Shown here piece after piece: positions 6,395 through 11,115 of a stretch of 11,115 nucleotides of DNA (positions within the stretch are counted from its first letter, which is position 1; each line of letters starts with the position of its first letter). Source of the stretch: Alistipes sp. (GTDB lineage: Bacteria; Bacteroidota; Bacteroidia; Bacteroidales; Rikenellaceae); NCBI GenBank assembly GCA_029065825.1, contig JAIEHQ010000131.1, positions 1 to 11,115 of the forward strand, written 5' to 3'. The position numbers and the translations under genes are program-made. The notes under the pieces were generated by a model, which saw nothing but the letters and a program-made list of their open reading frames with translations, was not told where the DNA came from and ran no database searches.

Positions 6395-7980
6395 TGAACG
6401 GGGAGGGTGCTGGCGGGGGAGACGAGGAGCGGAGCGCCCGCCTCTTCCCAGCGGTTCAGTATCTCGATCGCCCGAAACAGTTCCGGATCGTCGTCGCGAG
6501 CCAGGCGCGCCGATTCCGCCTCGCCGAACAGACGCTGTGCGATCATTGCGCGGAGTCTGCGGCCGATGCGCTCGCCGCCCAGTGTCCCGACCTCCGCTGC
6601 GAGGTCGTGCGCAGCAGCCAGCCGGAACAGATCGTTCAGGCACTCCTCGGGCAGCCGGAAGCGTGCTTCGAAAGCGGAAAAATCGGGGTAGTCGTGCTCC
6701 AGCTGCTTGCGGCTGCGGTCCAGATAATTCTGGACGGCCTCCTGGAACGCCTGCGCCCGGAGCAGCGCCGCTTCGGCCGCAGCTGCTGTGCTGTCGCGTC
6801 CGACGATCACGTCGGGCGTGATGCCGCCGCCGTCGTACACCGTGCGTCCCGTCCGCAGCGTTTCGAACGGGCTGCCAGCGACCGAGTCGGGACAGGAGGA
6901 GGCGTAATAGGCCCGGCGGTCCGTCGCCTTGCCGTAGGGGCGCTGGATCATGCGCCCGGAGGGTGTGTGGTAGCGGGAGACGACCAGCAGCAGGGCCGAA
7001 CCGTCGTCGAGGGGATACTGGCGCTGCACCAGCCCCTTGCCGAAACTCCGTCGCCCGACGATCACGGCCCGGTCCCAGTCCTGCAGCGCTCCGGCGACCA
7101 CCTCGCTGGCCGATGCCGATGTTTCGTCGATCAGCACGACCAGCCGTCCCTGCTCGGGGAACTGCGGCGCTCTGTCCGCCCGGTACTCCGCATCGGGAAC
7201 GCCGCGTCCGCGCGTCGAAACGATCAGCGAACCTTTCGGCAGGAAGAAATCGGCCATTCCGATCGCCTGCCGCAAGAGTCCGCCACGGTTTCCCCGCAGA
7301 TCGAGGATCAGATCGTGCGGTCGCCCCAGGGCTGCATAGGCACGATGCAATTCCGCCAGGGTAGTCTGCCCGAACCGGGCCACCCGGATATAACCGATCG
7401 TCGAATCGAGCAGGCAGCGTCCCTCGATCGAGGGCTGGGAAATCTGCTTGCGCACGATCCGGCAGGTGCGGACAGCGGGCGTATCGCGTCTGACAACCTC
7501 TACGGTCACGCTCGTTCCGGGCTCGCCCCGCAAGACCTCCGGGCCCTCATGCCGCAGGCATTCGATCGCATCGCGGCCGTCGATGCGGACGATCCGGTCG
7601 TCGGGACGCACTCCCGCCTGCCATGCCGGTCCCGAGGGCGCGACCGTCGTCACGACCAGCGAGTCCCGCAACCGGAGGAGTCCGATACCGATGCCTCCGT
7701 ATTTTCCCCGATAGAGGCTGCGGAAGCGCTCCATCTCTTCGGCGGCGACATACTCCGAATGCGGATCGAGCGATGCGACCATCGCCCGGACCGCCTCCTC
7801 GGCGACGGACTCCGTATCGACCGTATCGACGTACATGCGCCGGATCCGGTCGAACACCTCGCACAGCTTCTTCCTGTCGGCCCGCTCCCGATGTCCGGGC
7901 GACACTGCCGCCGCCCGAACCGGACCGGTCAGAGCCGCCAGCAGCAGGAGCAGGATCGGGATATGTCGCAACGGCCGCAT
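6391..7980 (-). CDS. Exported S41 carboxy-terminal processing protease (Ctp/Prc family)
   Basis: A 529-residue PDZ-containing serine protease that cleaves envelope proteins near their C-termini, expected in the periplasm. An N-terminal signal peptide is clear: positive MRPLRH, a leucine-rich core, and a likely cut near residues 22-24 (RAAA). The segment YVDTVDTESVAEEAVRAMV (49-67) and SLDPHSEYV (69-77) are typical of the family before the PDZ domain (about 80-175), which has GIGIGL (95-100) and GPAWQAGVRPDDRIVRIDG (116-134). The S41 domain contains LDLRGNRGG (225-233), the serine loop DETSASASE with Ser289, and RRSFGKGLVQ with Lys314 and Gln318. The 25-residue Ser-Lys spacing matches known Ctp enzymes. 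The tail from about 395 to 529 is helical and charged. The gene follows hisS by 14 bases and overlaps mnmA by 4. Its natural substrate cannot be read from the sequence. Confidence 0.93.
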   Translation of the reverse strand: MRPLRHIPILLLLLAALTGPVRAAAVSPGHRERADRKKLCEVFDRIRRMYVDTVDTESVAEEAVRAMVASLDPHSEYVAAEEMERFRSLYRGKYGGIGIGLLRLRDSLVVTTVAPSGPAWQAGVRPDDRIVRIDGRDAIECLRHEGPEVLRGEPGTSVTVEVVRRDTPAVRTCRIVRKQISQPSIEGRCLLDSTIGYIRVARFGQTTLAELHRAYAALGRPHDLILDLRGNRGGLLRQAIGMADFFLPKGSLIVSTRGRGVPDAEYRADRAPQFPEQGRLVVLIDETSASASEVVAGALQDWDRAVIVGRRSFGKGLVQRQYPLDDGSALLLVVSRYHTPSGRMIQRPYGKATDRRAYYASSCPDSVAGSPFETLRTGRTVYDGGGITPDVIVGRDSTAAAAEAALLRAQAFQEAVQNYLDRSRKQLEHDYPDFSAFEARFRLPEECLNDLFRLAAAHDLAAEVGTLGGERIGRRLRAMIAQRLFGEAESARLARDDDPELFRAIEILNRWEEAGAPLLVSPASTLPVQ

Positions 7981-7994
7981 CCGCTCTCAGCGAT

Positions 7995-9338
7995 TTACCG
8001 CAGCAGGGTTCCCAGCTCGTCGAAGGGAACCTCGCTCTGTTCGCCCGTGGTCATGTTCTTGAGCGTGGCGCGGCGTACCTCCAGTTCGCGGCTGCCGATC
8101 AGTACGACATAGGGGATGCCCCGGCGGTTGGCATACTCCATCTGCTTCTTCATCTTGCCGTTCTCGGGATAGATCTCCGCCGCGATACCGCGGCGGCGCA
8201 GTTCCCGCAGCAGCAGCAGCGAGGCATACTCCTCCTCCTCGCCCAGGTTGGCGAACAGGACGCGCGTGGTGCCGGCCACCTCTTCGGGGAAGAGTTCGAG
8301 TCCCGTCATCACGTCGTAGATGCGGTCCGCTCCGAACGATATGCCCACGCCCGAGAGTCCGGGCATGCCGAAGATGCCGGTCAGGTCGTCGTAGCGTCCG
8401 CCGCCGCAGATCGAGCCGATGGCGAAGTCGAGCGCCTTGACCTCGAAAATGGCCCCCGTGTAATAGTTGAGTCCCCGCGCCAGCGAGAAGTCCAGCTCGA
8501 CGGGCAGGTCGATCTCCAGGCGATGCAGGTAGCCGAAAATCTTCTCCATCTCCGCGATGCCTTCCGCGCCCGTGGCCGAGCCGCCGATGACGGTGCGCAG
8601 CGTCGCCAGCTTCTCCTCGCTCGTTCCTTCCAGCCGGAGGATGGGGCGCAGCCGCTCGACGGCTTCCGGCTCCAGGCCGCGTTCCCGCAGCTCCGCCTCG
8701 ACCGCCTCCAGACCGATCTTCTCCAGTTTGTCGATGGCCACCGTAATGTCGATCATCTTGTCCGCATGGCCGATGGTCTCCGCGATGCCGTAGAGGATCT
8801 TGCGGTTGTTCATCTTCAGTTGCACGCGGATGCCGAGCGCGCGGAACACCTCGGCGACGATCTGCACCAGTTCGACCTCGCAGAGGAGCGACCGGGTGCC
8901 GATCACGTCCACATCGCACTGGTAGAACTCCCGGTAGCGTCCTTTCTGCGGGCGGTCGGCCCGCCAGACGGGTTGTGTCTGATAGCGCTTGAAGGGGAGC
9001 GAGATCTCGCCCTGATGCTGTACGACGTAACGGGCGAAAGGCACCGTCAGGTCGTAGCGCAATCCCTTCTCGCTGATATTCGATGCGTTGCGCAGTTGCT
9101 CCGCATCCAGCCCCGCGCCGTAGTCGCCCGAATTGAGGATCTTGAAGAGCAGCTTGTCGCCTTCGTCGCCGTATTTGCCCAGCAGCGTGGAGAGGTTCTC
9201 CATCGCCGGGGTTTCGAGCGGTCCGAATCCGAAAGTGCGGAACACTCCGCGAATCGTGTCGAAGATATACTGGCGGCGGGCCATCTCCCGGGGAGAAAAG
9301 TCCCGCGTGCCCTTTGGTATGGAGGGTTTCTGTGCCAT
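7995..9338 (-). CDS. hisS: Histidyl-tRNA synthetase
   Basis: Class II aminoacyl-tRNA synthetase that activates histidine with ATP and charges tRNA-His in the cytosol. The 447-residue length is normal. Visible signatures in order: PKGTRDFSPRE (8-18); motif 1 region (about 40-60); RYDLTVPFARY (94-104); motif 2, WRADRPQKGRYREFYQCD (125-142), with the ATP-binding arginines; the histidine-specific SLARGLNYYTGAIFEV (285-300) with Arg288; GGGRYDDL (312-319); and motif 3, GVGISFGADRI (330-340). The anticodon-binding domain follows from about residue 355, with RRGIAAEIYPENGKMKKQM (382-400). Asn291 stands where many HisRS proteins have Asp (RGLDYY). The ATG at 9338 is only 4 bases after the ettA stop, so the two are co-transcribed and perhaps translationally coupled. 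The gene contains no TTA, CTA or TCA codon. Confidence 0.97.
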   Translation of the reverse strand: MAQKPSIPKGTRDFSPREMARRQYIFDTIRGVFRTFGFGPLETPAMENLSTLLGKYGDEGDKLLFKILNSGDYGAGLDAEQLRNASNISEKGLRYDLTVPFARYVVQHQGEISLPFKRYQTQPVWRADRPQKGRYREFYQCDVDVIGTRSLLCEVELVQIVAEVFRALGIRVQLKMNNRKILYGIAETIGHADKMIDITVAIDKLEKIGLEAVEAELRERGLEPEAVERLRPILRLEGTSEEKLATLRTVIGGSATGAEGIAEMEKIFGYLHRLEIDLPVELDFSLARGLNYYTGAIFEVKALDFAIGSICGGGRYDDLTGIFGMPGLSGVGISFGADRIYDVMTGLELFPEEVAGTTRVLFANLGEEEEYASLLLLRELRRRGIAAEIYPENGKMKKQMEYANRRGIPYVVLIGSRELEVRRATLKNMTTGEQSEVPFDELGTLLR

Positions 9339-9342
9339 GGCT

Positions 9343-11016
<1,674 letters not shown>

Positions 11017-11044
11017 ATCTGTGTGTATTTGTTTCCGAATGTTG

Positions 11045-11076
11045 CAAAGGTACGAAAAGTCGAGCGCAGAAGCAAG
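11045..11076 (-). promoter_or_regulatory. ettA operon promoter, Bacteroidota type
   Basis: On the minus strand, CTTG (11073-11076, with TTG at 11073-11075) is followed after 20 bases by the -7 box TACCTTTG (11045-11052), a full TAnnTTTG match. The leader to the ATG at 11016 is about 20-25 bases, A-rich and without a clear Shine-Dalgarno. It probably drives the ettA-to-aroE run. The stretch between the boxes (CTTCTGCGCTCGACTTTTCG) closely resembles that in the dnaE promoter. Confidence 0.75.
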
Positions 11077-11115
11077 CGTTAGCCTGATTATGCCGAGGCC
11101 GGAGTATCTAAGACG
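11045..11115. repeat. Promoter-bearing quasi-palindromic repeat, copy 2
   Basis: This is the partner of 3189-3259 in the same orientation relative to the downstream minus-strand gene, reaching the right edge of the window and perhaps beyond it. The outer inverted ends are CAAAGGTAC (11045-11053) and GTATCTAAG (11104-11112). The centre (11076-11085) differs almost fully from copy 1 but still folds imperfectly: CAAGC (11073-11077), loop GTTA, GCCTG (11082-11086), with one mismatch. The left half is the ettA promoter. Confidence 0.7.

Noticed and set aside
6394..8112. Long plus-strand frames opposite the protease and hisS (6394-8112 and 7623-9575)
   Set aside because: They are in register with the protease and with hisS respectively, show no family features, and are explained by codon bias in the real genes.

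Overview
The window is a GC-rich, densely packed stretch of bacterial chromosome made of housekeeping genes. The promoter style points to Bacteroidota: two clear -7 boxes of the form TAnnTTTG, each with a -33 TTTG/TTG about 20 bases upstream, short A-rich leaders and no strong Shine-Dalgarno sites. The high GC together with family-typical proteins (a 71-residue DUF2007 protein, a DUF368 membrane protein, an S41 protease with a long C-terminal tail) makes an Alistipes-like member of the Bacteroidales my best guess. That genus call is inference, not proof.

Layout. Positions 1-3165 hold the N-terminal 1055 codons of dnaE (replicative DNA polymerase III alpha subunit) on the minus strand, running off the left edge. 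Positions 3166-3397 are a regulatory gap with the dnaE promoter inside a 71-base repeat element. A small DUF2007 gene (3398-3613) lies on the plus strand, divergent from dnaE and convergent with aroE. From 3621 to 11016 six genes run on the minus strand, in transcription order ettA, hisS, a ctp-type S41 protease, mnmA, a DUF368/PopT-like transporter and aroE. Spacings are 4, 14, -4 (ATGA overlap), 74 and 6 bases, so this looks like one operon with a possible second promoter ahead of the transporter. The ettA promoter sits at the right edge inside a second copy of the same 71-base element.

How the genes fit together. ettA (ribosome-binding ABC-F ATPase), hisS (histidyl-tRNA synthetase) and mnmA (tRNA U34 thiolation) all serve translation. 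The S41 protease and the PopT-like undecaprenyl phosphate carrier serve the cell envelope, and aroE serves aromatic amino acid synthesis. No mobile element, CRISPR array, RNA gene or defence system was seen, and I find no evidence for a new multi-gene system. The most interesting non-coding signal is the repeated quasi-palindromic promoter element upstream of both dnaE and ettA. The most striking coding signal is the complete absence of TTA, CTA and TCA codons from five of the genes, which also explains the very long antisense reading frames.
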